A DNA stretch of 64,000 nucleotides, taken from the NCBI RefSeq assembly GCF_022012395.1, contig NZ_JAKLTQ010000006.1:180663-244662 (forward strand). The letters are read 5' to 3'. Of the stretch, positions 51,734-60,129 are shown in pieces. Below the pieces are notes generated by a model that was given only the letters and a program-made list of their open reading frames with translations, made no database searches and was not told the origin of the DNA. Source of the stretch: Arthrobacter hankyongi (GTDB taxonomy: Bacteria > Actinomycetota > Actinomycetes > Actinomycetales > Micrococcaceae). The position numbers and the translations under genes were made by a program. Each line of letters starts with the position of its first letter. Position 1 is the first letter of the stretch.

Positions 51734-52769
51734 GACGTTGGAAGCCCCGGTGATGCAGGAAGCGGGCGAGGGACCCGCCGTGGAAACCCTCTCGATGCAG
51801 CAGGCGCTGAACCGGGCGCTGGCCGAGGTGCTGGCAGAGAATCCGCGCGCCGTCGTCCTGGGCGAGGACGTCGGACGCCTCGGCGGCGTCTTCCGCATCA
51901 CCGACGGGCTGCAGGCCCGCTTCGGCGAACAGCGCGTGTTCGACACCCCGCTGGCCGAATCCGGCATCCTTGGCATGTCCGTGGGCCTGGCCATGGCCGG
52001 CTACCACCCCATCCCGGAAGTGCAGTTCGACGGCTTCGCCTATCCGGCCATCAACCAGATTGTGTGCCAGGTGGGACGGATGAACTACCGCAGCCGCGGC
52101 ACGCTGCCGATGCCGATCACGCTGCGGGTGCCCAGCTTCGGCGGCATCCGCGCCCCGGAACACCACGGGGAGTCGCTCGAGTCCCTCTTCGCGCATGTAC
52201 CCGGGCTCAAGGTGGTTTCGCCCTCGGATCCGAACCAGGCCTACCACCTGCTCAAGCATGCGGCCACCCGCCCGGACCCGGTGGTCTTCATGGAGCCGAA
52301 GTCCCGCTACTGGCAGAAGGGCGAGGTGGACCTCGACGCCGCGGCGCATGGCTTCCGGCCCGGCGGGTCGCGGGTGGCCCGCGAGGGCAGGCACGTGACG
52401 CTGGTGGCTTGGGGCGCGATGGTTGCCCGCTGCCTGCAGGTGTCCGAGCTGGCCGCGGAGGACGGGATCGACGTCGAGGTGCTCGACCTGCGCTGGCTCA
52501 AGCCGATCGACGCCGAAGGGCTGGCCGCTTCCGTGGCCAAGACGCGCCGCGCCGTCGTCGTGCATGAAGCACCGCTGACGGCCGGTCTCGGCGCTGAGGT
52601 GGCCGCGCTGGTCACCGAACGTTGCTTCGGGACGCTGCGCGCCCCGGTGGAACGGGTGACCGGTTTCGACGTCCCCTACCCTTCCGGAGACCTGGAAGAC
52701 GAATACATCCCCAACATTGACCGCATCCTTTTCGGGATCCAGCGAGTATTGGAGTACCGCCGTGGCTGA
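51726..52769 (+). CDS. pdhB: 2-oxoacid dehydrogenase E1 component, beta subunit
   Basis: A 347-aa partner of the alpha subunit. VVLGEDVGRLGGVFR, VFDTPLAESGILGMSVGLA, EVQFDGFAYPAINQIV and the C-terminal TGFDVPYPSGDLED are typical. The N-terminal 25 residues are a non-conserved extension. The gene overlaps both neighbours by eight bases, so the operon is translationally coupled. With the alpha chain it forms the heterotetrameric E1. Confidence 0.9.
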   Translation: MSETLEAPVMQEAGEGPAVETLSMQQALNRALAEVLAENPRAVVLGEDVGRLGGVFRITDGLQARFGEQRVFDTPLAESGILGMSVGLAMAGYHPIPEVQFDGFAYPAINQIVCQVGRMNYRSRGTLPMPITLRVPSFGGIRAPEHHGESLESLFAHVPGLKVVSPSDPNQAYHLLKHAATRPDPVVFMEPKSRYWQKGEVDLDAAAHGFRPGGSRVAREGRHVTLVAWGAMVARCLQVSELAAEDGIDVEVLDLRWLKPIDAEGLAASVAKTRRAVVVHEAPLTAGLGAEVAALVTERCFGTLRAPVERVTGFDVPYPSGDLEDEYIPNIDRILFGIQRVLEYRRG

Positions 52770-53091
52770 AATTTCCTTTCCCCTTCCGGATCTGGGCGAG
52801 GGCCTGATCGAGGCCACCGTGCTGGAATGGCTGGTTGCCGAAGGCGAGCAGGTGGAGCGCAACCACCCGCTGGTCGAGGTGGAAACCACCAAGTCCGCCG
52901 TCGAACTGCCCTCCCCGCAGGCAGGCAAGGTCCTGCGGATCTTCGGAACCCCGGGGGACACGATCAAGGTGGGCGATCCGCTGATTGTCTTCGAGGTGCC
53001 CGACGATACCGCGGGTATTGTGGGCACTGTGCCCAAGGAAGAGGCACCGAAGCGCCGCGTGCGGCTGAACGCCGTGCTGGACGAAGACTAA
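52762..53091 (+). CDS. Stand-alone lipoyl-domain protein (mini E2)
   Basis: A 109-aa protein consisting of a single lipoyl/biotinyl domain. The lipoylation lysine is Lys44 in VETTKSAVELP, and LPDLGEGLIEATVLEWLV and GDPLIVFEV frame the fold. The peripheral-subunit-binding and acyltransferase domains of a normal E2 (about 400-500 aa) are absent, and the reading frame ends cleanly at TAA. It starts at GTG 52762 with GGAG upstream and overlaps the E1 beta stop by eight bases. It should carry the acyl group from E1 to another protein; the E3 and acyltransferase must be encoded elsewhere, or the acyl group is handled by the adjacent hydrolase. Confidence 0.88.
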   Translation: MAEISFPLPDLGEGLIEATVLEWLVAEGEQVERNHPLVEVETTKSAVELPSPQAGKVLRIFGTPGDTIKVGDPLIVFEVPDDTAGIVGTVPKEEAPKRRVRLNAVLDED

Positions 53092-53115
53092 GCAGCCGAC
53101 CTAAGGACGGACATT

Positions 53116-53922
53116 ATGGGAGCCCACCGGGACCGCCTGGTTGAAGGCGTGGATCCGCACCTGAACGTGCAGGTCCATGAGGCCGCCGAGGGAACCACCG
53201 GGCCGCACCGGCCGGTCATCCTGCTGCACGGCTTCGCCTCCTCGGCCAAGCTGAACTGGGAGGACGCCGGCTGGGTGACGGCCCTGACCCAGGCCGGCCG
53301 GCGGGTGGTCACGGTGGATCTTCCCGGGCACGGCGGCAGCCCGTCGCCGGAGGAAATGGATGCCTACTCCCCCAGCCGGATCAGGGCGGACCTGCTGCAG
53401 CTGATCCAGAACGCCCATGTGCGGCCGCTGAAGGAGGGCGACGACGCCACCGGGGTGGATATCATCGGCTATTCCCTGGGTGCCCGGCTGGCTTGGGAGT
53501 TCGGCGCCACCCAGCCGGAACTGGTGCGCCGGATGGTGCTTGGCGGACCTGCCGTCCACGATCCGCTGGCGGACTTCGACCTGCCGGCAGCACAGCGCTA
53601 TCTCGCGGACGGCACGCCGATCGAGGACCCGACCACGGCGGAACTGCTGCGGATGGCCACGCTGGTGCCCAGCAACGACCTCTATGCGCTGCTGACCATG
53701 ATCGAGGCCATCAAGATCGAACCGTTCGTGCCCTCGGACGCCATACCGCAGATGCCGCTGCTGCTGGTAGCCGGGGAGAAGGACGAACTGGCTCAGTCCG
53801 CACCGGAACTGGCCCGCCTCGGCGGCAAAACCGAGTTGCTGTGGCTGCCGGCGCGGACCCATGCCAATGCCATCACCTCGCGGGCTTTCAAGAACGCCGC
53901 CATAGATTTTTTGGCGGGATAG
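53116..53922 (+). CDS. Alpha/beta-hydrolase linked to the lipoyl protein
   Basis: A 268-aa alpha/beta hydrolase. The oxyanion part is ILLHGFASSAKLNWED; the nucleophile is the serine in IIGYSLGARLAWEFG; the acid and histidine are likely in VAGEKDEL and RTHANAITS. AcoC-type acetoin dehydrogenase E2 proteins join a lipoyl domain to this kind of hydrolase domain. Here the two parts are adjacent genes 24 bp apart, suggesting they work together. AAGGA lies about nine bases before the ATG. Confidence 0.8.
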   Translation: MGAHRDRLVEGVDPHLNVQVHEAAEGTTGPHRPVILLHGFASSAKLNWEDAGWVTALTQAGRRVVTVDLPGHGGSPSPEEMDAYSPSRIRADLLQLIQNAHVRPLKEGDDATGVDIIGYSLGARLAWEFGATQPELVRRMVLGGPAVHDPLADFDLPAAQRYLADGTPIEDPTTAELLRMATLVPSNDLYALLTMIEAIKIEPFVPSDAIPQMPLLLVAGEKDELAQSAPELARLGGKTELLWLPARTHANAITSRAFKNAAIDFLAG

Positions 53923-53978
53923 GCGCGTACAATCTTCCTTAAAACAGCGAATTGACCAGTCGGCGGCGCGGAGGCGAA

Positions 53979-54929
53979 GTGGGCATTCTCCTGGGGGGCC
54001 GCTACCGGACCGTTGAACTCCTCGGCAGCGGCGGAGGAGCTACGGTGTACCGGGCCGTTGATGAGGCCTTGGACCGCGAGGTTGCCGTGAAGCTGTTCGC
54101 GCCGGCGACCGAGGACGACGATAAATACCGGCGGCAGCATACCGAGAAACTGCTGCTGGCCAAGCTCAACCATCCCGGACTCGTGACGCTGCTGGATGCC
54201 GGCCTGCACCAGGACGAAACCGGGGCGACAACGAGCTATCTGGTCATGGAACTGGTGGATGGCGAAGACCTGCGCCGCCGGCTGGCGTCCGGGCCGCTGC
54301 CCGGCCCGGACGTTGCCCAGATCGGTGCGGACCTGGCCGATGCGCTGGCCTACATCCACCAGCAAGGCGTTATCCACCGGGACATCAAGCCGGCAAACAT
54401 CCTGCTCAGCGGCGGCGAAACGGACACCAGGCACCACCCCAAGCTCACCGACTTCGGCGTCGCGCGGATGCTCAACGCCACCGTCGCCACCACCCACGGC
54501 GCCACCATCGGCACCGCGAACTACCTCAGTCCCGAGCAAGCACTCGGTGAGGAAATCACGCCGGCCACCGATGTGTACTCCCTGGCCCTGGTCCTGATCG
54601 AATGCCTGACCGGGGAGCAGGCGTTTCCCGGGCCGATGGTCGAAGCCGCCGTCGCCCGGCTGCTGCGCGATCCGCATGTCCCGGAATCTGCGGGCCCGGA
54701 ATGGGGCACCTTGCTGCACGCCATGACCGCGCGGAACCCGGCGGACCGGCCGAATGCCCACGACGTCGCGGTGACCCTGCGGTCCTGGACCGAGCCCGGC
54801 ACCGCGGTGAATGCCGGTGCGGCAGGGGTCCTGACGCCGGCCAGGGGGGCGGACCAGGCCCTGCCCGGGGCAACCACGGGCAATGTGGTCATCCCCTCCC
54901 CGCCGAACCGGGCCCCCAGCGTGGGCTGA
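53979..54929 (+). CDS. Soluble serine/threonine protein kinase (Hanks type)
   Basis: A 316-aa kinase. The glycine loop is LLGSGGGATVYRA, the ATP lysine Lys38 in VAVKLF, the catalytic loop HRDIKPANIL with Asp135, the DFG at Asp158, and the APE-like GTANYLSPEQ. The kinase domain ends near residue 275; the remaining 40 residues are Pro/Gly-rich. No transmembrane helix or PASTA domain is present, unlike PknB, so it is cytoplasmic. GTG at 53979, four bases after GGAGG, is the start; an upstream TTG is less likely. It follows the dehydrogenase operon by 56 bp. Confidence 0.92.
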   Translation: MGILLGGRYRTVELLGSGGGATVYRAVDEALDREVAVKLFAPATEDDDKYRRQHTEKLLLAKLNHPGLVTLLDAGLHQDETGATTSYLVMELVDGEDLRRRLASGPLPGPDVAQIGADLADALAYIHQQGVIHRDIKPANILLSGGETDTRHHPKLTDFGVARMLNATVATTHGATIGTANYLSPEQALGEEITPATDVYSLALVLIECLTGEQAFPGPMVEAAVARLLRDPHVPESAGPEWGTLLHAMTARNPADRPNAHDVAVTLRSWTEPGTAVNAGAAGVLTPARGADQALPGATTGNVVIPSPPNRAPSVG

Positions 54930-54981
54930 CCGGACGTCGGCAACGCATCAAGGCAGCCCGGCGCCGGGACACCGTGAACGA

Positions 54982-55956
54982 TCAGCGGGGCTGCTGTGCC
55001 TGTTGCCGGTACCGGCGCGGGGTCTCGCCGTACGTTTCCTTGAAGACCCGGGAGAAGTGCGTAGCGTCCGGAAATCCCCAGCGTTCGGCCAGGGTACGGA
55101 TGCTCTCGGACTCCTGCAGCGGGTCCACCAGATCGCGGCGGATCATTTCCAGCCGGCGTTCCCGGATCCAGGTGGAGACGGTAGTGCCCTGCTCGCGGAA
55201 CAGGATGTGCAGCTGCCGGGTGGAGATGAAGTGTTCGGCTGCGATGGCATCCGGGGCCAGCTCCGGATCCCCCAGCTTGGCCATGATGGATTCACGGATC
55301 GCCATCATCTGTTCCAGCCGGGAGCGTGAGCGGTTCGGTGCCACGATGCCCATCTTTTCGGAGAACGCGGCAGTGACCAGGTCCACCATGGATGCGGCCA
55401 TGCTCAGCCCCAGGCGGCCTTCCAGTGCCGGGAGGTTCCGCGCGACGCCGACCAGGAACGCCGAGACTATCGCCCCGAATCCTTCCGCGCCGGAAATCCG
55501 CAACCCGGCGATGCCCGCCAGCGCCTTGGGCGGCAGGTTGATCAACTGCTGCGGGAACATCACCACCAGCGAGGAGGAATCGGCCTCGAAGCGGCGCTCG
55601 TACGGGACGGTGGAGTCATAGACGGTGAAGTCCCCCGGCATCAGCACATCATGGTGGCCGTGCTGGCTGATGGTGCTGGTGCCTTCCAGCTGCACTGAGA
55701 TGCTGAAGAACGGGTCCGCGCCGGCCGAGGCGAGCCGCCGCGTCCGCTCCAGCCAGTGCCTGCTGGCGCTGACGGTGAACAGCCGGATGCCGTTGACCGT
55801 GATGGCGTCGATCCGGGCACGGAAGTTCTCGTCGTCGGTCTGGATGTCCAACGGCAGCAGCAGCGATGCCACCGTCCGCCTCCATTCGGTCAGGTCGGAG
55901 ATCTGGATGGAGGATACTGCTGCTGCCAAGGGATGCGGGCTTCCGGTTGGGGACAA
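54982..55956 (-). CDS. AraC-family regulator with cupin-like sensor
   Basis: A 324-aa regulator. The N-terminal AraC-binding-2 type sensor (about 15-200) has DFTVYDSTVPYERRF and LVVMFPQQL. The C-terminal double helix-turn-helix is seen in FISTRQLHILFREQGTTVS and the family signature WGFPDATHFSRVFKETYGE. This subtype often activates aromatic degradation genes, and the hpa cluster is near. The start is TTG at 55956, the first possible start after an in-frame TAA. No operator is identified. Confidence 0.88.
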   Translation of the reverse strand: MSPTGSPHPLAAAVSSIQISDLTEWRRTVASLLLPLDIQTDDENFRARIDAITVNGIRLFTVSASRHWLERTRRLASAGADPFFSISVQLEGTSTISQHGHHDVLMPGDFTVYDSTVPYERRFEADSSSLVVMFPQQLINLPPKALAGIAGLRISGAEGFGAIVSAFLVGVARNLPALEGRLGLSMAASMVDLVTAAFSEKMGIVAPNRSRSRLEQMMAIRESIMAKLGDPELAPDAIAAEHFISTRQLHILFREQGTTVSTWIRERRLEMIRRDLVDPLQESESIRTLAERWGFPDATHFSRVFKETYGETPRRYRQQAQQPR

Positions 55957-56054
55957 AGTCTTCCATTACCACTAGGTATTGCCATCATCTTAACGTCCGG
56001 CTGGTTCCCGGTACCGGCCTTCTCCCAGTGCCTGCGGCTGGGCGGCGGCAGCGG

Positions 56055-56233
56055 CGCCGGGTTAGCGCCTCACCGGCTCCCAAACCTCGCTTCGCTCGGT
56101 TCGGGGCCCTCGCCGGGTTAGCGCCTCACCGGCTCCCAAACCTCGCTTCGCTCGGTTCGGGGCCCTCGCCGGGTTAGCGCCTCACCGGCTCCCAAACCTC
56201 GCTTCGCTCGGTTCGGGGCCCTCGCCGGGTTAG
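56055..56233 (+). repeat. Three perfect tandem copies of a 56-bp repeat
   Basis: Units begin at 56055, 56111 and 56167, with a partial fourth from 56223. Each unit starts CGCCGGGTTAGCGCC and contains CTCGCTTCGCTCGG followed by TTCGGGGCCCT. The array ends at the TAGGCT box in front of the GlcD-like gene. The core is related to the repeats at 8569, 8625 and 12168. There are no spacers, so it is not a CRISPR array. Confidence 0.95.
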
Positions 56234-56236
56234 GCT
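56231..56236 (+). promoter_or_regulatory. Predicted -10 box of a leaderless promoter (GlcD-like oxidase)
   Basis: TAGGCT, five bases before the ATG at 56242, with no Shine-Dalgarno in between. It is formed where the fourth repeat unit breaks off (TTAGGCT in place of TTAGCGC). Confidence 0.5.
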
Positions 56237-56241
56237 GCAGC

Positions 56242-57612
56242 ATGGCCAAGGACCAGCTGACCCCGTCACGGCCGGATGCCTTCGCGGCACTCCCCCGGTT
56301 CTCCCAGGACCCGGCCGAGCTCGAACTCGTCCGCACGGACCGCTCCGGCTTCGTGCCGCCGACGCTGCCGGACGGCGTCGTCCAGGCGGAGTCGGTCCAG
56401 GACGTGGTCGAAACCCTCAGGGTGGCGAACCGGCACCGGCTGCCGGTTGTGCCGCGCGGTGCGGGCACCGGACTGGCGGCCGGCGCCTCGGCCCGGGCCG
56501 GCGAGATCGTCCTGGACGTGCACCAGATGAACCGGGTCCTGCACATCGACCCGGTGGAGCAGACTGCCGTCGTCGAACCCGGCGTCCTGAACGCCGAGCT
56601 GAACGCGGCGGCCGCCGAACACGGCCTGTTCTACGCCCCGGATCCGGCGAGCACGGCCATCTGTTCGATCGGCGGCAACATTGCCACCAACGCCGGCGGC
56701 ATGCGGTGCGCCAAGTACGGGGTGACCCGGGAATCCGTCCTCGGGCTCAAGGTGGTGCTGGCCGACGGCCAGGTGCTGGTGACCGGGGCCGGAACCATCA
56801 AGGCCGTTACCGGCTACGATCTGAACGCCTTGTTCATCGGCTCCGAAGGCACCCTCGGCGTCGTCGTGGAGGCCACGCTGCGGCTGCGCCCGGTGCCCGT
56901 GGCCACCGCGACCGCCGCCGCCTACTTCGACGACGTCGAAAGCGCTGCCGCGGCGGCCGCCGCCGTCGTCGCGGCCCGGGCCACACCGTCGGTGCTCGAA
57001 CTGGTGGACGGGCCGACCCTGGGCGCCATCGACGCGGCGACCGGCACCCGCCACCGCAGCCGCGGCGAGGCCTTCCTGCTGATCCAGACCGACGGCTTCG
57101 GCGCGGCGATCGAACGCGACGTGGTGCTCGGCGCCATCGAGCCGTTCACCCGCGCCGTCCAGCTCCCCGCGGACGAGGCCGCCACGGCGGCGCTGCTGCA
57201 GGCACGCCGGGATGCCATCCCCTCGTTGGAAAGGCTCGGCCGCACCTCCATCGGGGACGTCGGCGTCCCGCGCAAGCGGCTGGCCGAGATGGTCGCCGGC
57301 ATTCAGCGGATCTCGCAGGAGACCGGCGTCAGGATCTTCACGATCGCCCACGCCGCCGACGGCAACCTGCATCCCATCATCGTGGCCGACCCGGACGAGC
57401 CGATCACCACCGGCGCCCCCAAAGAGGCGCTCGGCCGGATGTTCGAACTGGCCCGGACTCTGGGCGGCACGCTGACCGGCGAGCACGGCATAGGCCTGCT
57501 GAAGCAGGACTGGGTGGAGGCAGAGCTCGGCGGGCTCTCCCGCGAGCTGCAGCACCGGATCAAGCAGGCGCTGGATCCGCTGGGCATCCTCAACCCGGGC
57601 AAGGCGATCTGA
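56242..57612 (+). CDS. GlcD-type FAD-linked oxidase (glycolate/D-lactate dehydrogenase-like)
   Basis: A 456-aa flavoprotein. The PCMH-type FAD domain (about 35-215) has VPRGAGTGLAAGA, SIGGNIATNAGG and FIGSEGTLGVVVEATL. The C-terminal cap has HAADGNLHP (metal/substrate histidines) and TGEHGIGLLK, both typical of the GlcD/D-lactate dehydrogenase family. It oxidises a 2-hydroxyacid; glycolate, D-lactate and 2-hydroxyglutarate are possible. No GlcE/GlcF partners are nearby. Translation seems leaderless, directly after the 56-bp repeat array. Confidence 0.9.
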   Translation: MAKDQLTPSRPDAFAALPRFSQDPAELELVRTDRSGFVPPTLPDGVVQAESVQDVVETLRVANRHRLPVVPRGAGTGLAAGASARAGEIVLDVHQMNRVLHIDPVEQTAVVEPGVLNAELNAAAAEHGLFYAPDPASTAICSIGGNIATNAGGMRCAKYGVTRESVLGLKVVLADGQVLVTGAGTIKAVTGYDLNALFIGSEGTLGVVVEATLRLRPVPVATATAAAYFDDVESAAAAAAAVVAARATPSVLELVDGPTLGAIDAATGTRHRSRGEAFLLIQTDGFGAAIERDVVLGAIEPFTRAVQLPADEAATAALLQARRDAIPSLERLGRTSIGDVGVPRKRLAEMVAGIQRISQETGVRIFTIAHAADGNLHPIIVADPDEPITTGAPKEALGRMFELARTLGGTLTGEHGIGLLKQDWVEAELGGLSRELQHRIKQALDPLGILNPGKAI

Positions 57613-57614
57613 CG

Positions 57615-57658
57615 CCCGGGGCTGGGGCTGCCGGATTCCAGCAGCCCCCAGCCCCGGG
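57615..57658. terminator. Strong hairpin between convergent glcD-like gene and hpaB
   Basis: Arms 57615-57631 and 57641-57658 pair almost perfectly with one bulged base (left arm CCCGGGGCTGGGGCTGC). There is no T run. It lies between two stop codons, so it may end transcription from both sides. Confidence 0.75.
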
Positions 57659-57682
57659 ACCGATCCGGGCAACCTGCCGGGT

Positions 57683-59269
57683 TCAGCCGAGGTTGAACTT
57701 GCCGATCATGTTCACGTCCTCGTTGCCCACCAGGTCCGGCACGGTCCAGCCGTTCTCGTCGTACTCGCCCATGAACTGGTCCGCGAAGTCCGTGAACTGC
57801 TGCGTGAGTCCGTAGCCCTTGGTGACGTTGAGGATTTCCAGCCGGACACCCTCGTGGTTGCCCTGGTAATTGCGCTCGTAGAGCTCGTGGCGCGAACCGA
57901 ACTCGGAATTGGTGGCGTCCCACAGGGCCTTCATGGTCTTGACGCGCTGCATCGCCTCCACGCCGTGGGATCCGCGCACGTACTTGTCGAGGTAGCCGCG
58001 GATGTCCTCGTTGCCGAAGTCCGAGACATGCGAGTTCAGGTAGATCAGCGCGGAGCCGAGGTCCTTCTGCACGATCTCGCGGATCTTCGGGTACTCCTGG
58101 GTGGAGAACCAGGAATACGCCATCGACGCGATGCGGTCCGGCTGGACGTAGCCCTCGCGGCCGCCCTGCCACTGCTCCGGGTTGCGGGCCATGGCCTCGG
58201 AGAGGGACCAGAACAGGTGCCGGATGGCCATCACTTCACCAATCCGGGTCTGCACACCGCGGAAGTCCGCGGTGCCGGTCAGCTCCAGGGCCTTGACGAG
58301 CAGGCCGGTCAGGAAGTCCAGCTTGACGGCCAGGCGGGTGCACCCGTGCAGCAACAGCCGCGCCTTGAAGCCTGACTTCACCGAATACTGGGAGACCTTC
58401 TCCACGTCCCCGTAGACAAACACGTTCTCCCACGGCACCAGGACATCGTCCAGGACCAGGATGGCATCGTTTTCGTCCAGCCGGGAGGAGAGCGGATAGT
58501 CGAACGGGCTGCCCATCACGTCCGCGGTCATCGCGTAGGAGGCGCGGGAGATCAGCTTCAGGCCCGGCGCGTTCATCGGCAGAGTGGCCACGACGGCGAA
58601 ACGCTTGTCCTTGATCGGCATCCCATAGTGGGCGATGAAGTTCATGTTGGTGATCGCCGAGCCGGTGGCCACCACCTTGGCGCCGGAAAGCACGATGCCG
58701 GCGTCGGTCTCCTTCTTCACATGCACGAACACGTCGCCCACCTCGTCGGCGGGGCGGTCACGGTCGATCGGCGGATTGACGATCGCGTGGTTCCAGTAGA
58801 GGACCTTCTCCTGGGCCTCCCGGTACCAGCGGTGCGCGTTCTCCTGGTACGGGTTGTAGAACTCATCGTTGGCGCCGAGGCTGGCCAGGAAGGACGCCTT
58901 GTAGTCGGGGCTGCGTCCCATCCAGCCGTAGGACATCTTCGCCCAGGCGGCAATGGCGTCGCGGCCCTTGAGCAGATCCTCGGACGACTTCGGCGCCTTG
59001 AACCAGGCGTGGGTGTAGCCGCCGTTGCCGGTGTCGGTGGGGACCGTGAGCAGGTCCTTGGTGGCCGGTGCGTGCAGCGCGTCGTACTGGCGGGCGATCA
59101 TGCGGGCGGAGTTGCGGAACGCCGGGTGGGTGGTGACATCCTTGACCCGCTCGCCGTAGATATAGACTTCGCGGTCGTCGCGGATGCTCTCCAGGTACTC
59201 CTTGCCGTCCATGGGACGGGTGGCGGTTCCTTCGGCGGCCGCCGGGTTGCCGATCAGGGTCTCGGTCAT
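57683..59269 (-). CDS. hpaB: 4-hydroxyphenylacetate 3-monooxygenase, oxygenase component
   Basis: A 528-aa FADH2-using hydroxylase that turns 4-hydroxyphenylacetate into 3,4-dihydroxyphenylacetate (homoprotocatechuate). [62 protein letters not shown] and [10 protein letters not shown] fit the HpaB/PheA-like family. The start is ATG at 59269 with AGGAGAG upstream; the frame is open further, but that extension reads through the hpaC gene in another frame. It follows hpaC by 82 bp and needs reduced flavin from it. Confidence 0.93.
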   Translation of the reverse strand: MTETLIGNPAAAEGTATRPMDGKEYLESIRDDREVYIYGERVKDVTTHPAFRNSARMIARQYDALHAPATKDLLTVPTDTGNGGYTHAWFKAPKSSEDLLKGRDAIAAWAKMSYGWMGRSPDYKASFLASLGANDEFYNPYQENAHRWYREAQEKVLYWNHAIVNPPIDRDRPADEVGDVFVHVKKETDAGIVLSGAKVVATGSAITNMNFIAHYGMPIKDKRFAVVATLPMNAPGLKLISRASYAMTADVMGSPFDYPLSSRLDENDAILVLDDVLVPWENVFVYGDVEKVSQYSVKSGFKARLLLHGCTRLAVKLDFLTGLLVKALELTGTADFRGVQTRIGEVMAIRHLFWSLSEAMARNPEQWQGGREGYVQPDRIASMAYSWFSTQEYPKIREIVQKDLGSALIYLNSHVSDFGNEDIRGYLDKYVRGSHGVEAMQRVKTMKALWDATNSEFGSRHELYERNYQGNHEGVRLEILNVTKGYGLTQQFTDFADQFMGEYDENGWTVPDLVGNEDVNMIGKFNLG

Positions 59270-59351
59270 GGGGATTGCTCTCCTCGTTGAGTGGTGGGGA
59301 TAGGTTGCGGGGTCCGGGACGGCCGCCCAACGGGCTGCCCCGGCGAAAGGA

Positions 59352-59843
59352 TCAGGCGACGGCGCGCCAGCCGCCGCGGTAGAAGACCAGCGGCCCGGCC
59401 TCGGGCCGGTGGCCGAAGTCGGCCACCTCGCCGACGAACAGCAGGTGGTCGCCGCCGTCGTACTGCTGCCAGGGGCGGCAGGTGAACCAGGCCAGGCTGT
59501 CCGCCAGCCGCGGGGCCACGCCGTCGTAATTCCACTCGACGACGTGCCCGTCCTGGGGCTTGCCGGCGAACTGCAGAGCGGTGGCATGTTGGGCGTCATT
59601 CAGGACGTTGATCGCGAAGGGCCGGTCCTGAAGCAGCTGTCCGGCCTTGGACGAGCGCATCAGGGAGACCAGCACCAAGGCAGGCTCCATGGACACGGAG
59701 GTGAAGGAGTTGACCGTGGCACCGAAGACCTCCCCCTCGTGTTCGTAGGTCACCACGGTGACGCCGGTGGCGAAATTGCCGAAGGTGTTGCGCAGTTCGC
59801 GGGTGTCCAGTCCGGTGCGGACGTCCTGCAGCTGTGCCGTCAT
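59352..59843 (-). CDS. hpaC: Flavin reductase component of 4-hydroxyphenylacetate hydroxylase
   Basis: A 163-aa flavin reductase that supplies reduced flavin to Hpa[47 protein letters not shown] and the C-terminal [16 protein letters not shown] are typical of the family. AAGGAG precedes the ATG. It is the first gene of the hpaC-hpaB unit and diverges from the hpaG-like gene. Confidence 0.93.
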   Translation of the reverse strand: MTAQLQDVRTGLDTRELRNTFGNFATGVTVVTYEHEGEVFGATVNSFTSVSMEPALVLVSLMRSSKAGQLLQDRPFAINVLNDAQHATALQFAGKPQDGHVVEWNYDGVAPRLADSLAWFTCRPWQQYDGGDHLLFVGEVADFGHRPEAGPLVFYRGGWRAVA

Positions 59844-60078
59844 GTCGGTCTCCTTAGGAAATGGCCTGGTGGATCGGGGCCGGCGCCGTCGGCCGGCCTC
59901 CTGTGCTTGGCAAACACCTTAGGCAGCGGGGCCGGCTGGATTGTTTGGCCTGAGCGAAGGAAAAGTGACGCAGAGCGCACGCTTGGGTCGGCGGGGTCGC
60001 ATTGATCGCCACCAGGCATCCGGCAGGAAAATATCTCCGCCACGGGGTTGACGTGACGGCTGGCACACGCCATGATGG

Positions 60079-60090
60079 ATCGTATACGAT
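60079..60090. promoter_or_regulatory. GntR-type operator at the hpa promoter
   Basis: ATCGTATACGAT is a perfect 12-bp palindrome with the GTATAC centre common in operators of FCD-type GntR regulators. A plausible promoter overlaps it: TTGACG at 60048-60053, 17 bp, CATGAT at 60071-60076, which puts transcription start within the palindrome. A partner half-site pair TACGA-TT-TCGTA continues to the right. The gntR gene two positions downstream is the likely source of the repressor. Confidence 0.6.
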
Positions 60091-60129
60091 TTCGTACATC
60101 ACAAAATGTATCCAGCCCAGGAGGATGCT

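Noticed and set aside
56055..56233. Possible CRISPR array
   Set aside because: Units are directly joined 56-bp tandem repeats with no variable spacers and no cas genes nearby.
57683..59599. Extended form of HpaB with about 110 extra N-terminal residues
   Set aside because: The extra part overlaps hpaC out of frame and has no similarity to HpaB; ATG at 59269 with AGGAGAG fits the family length.
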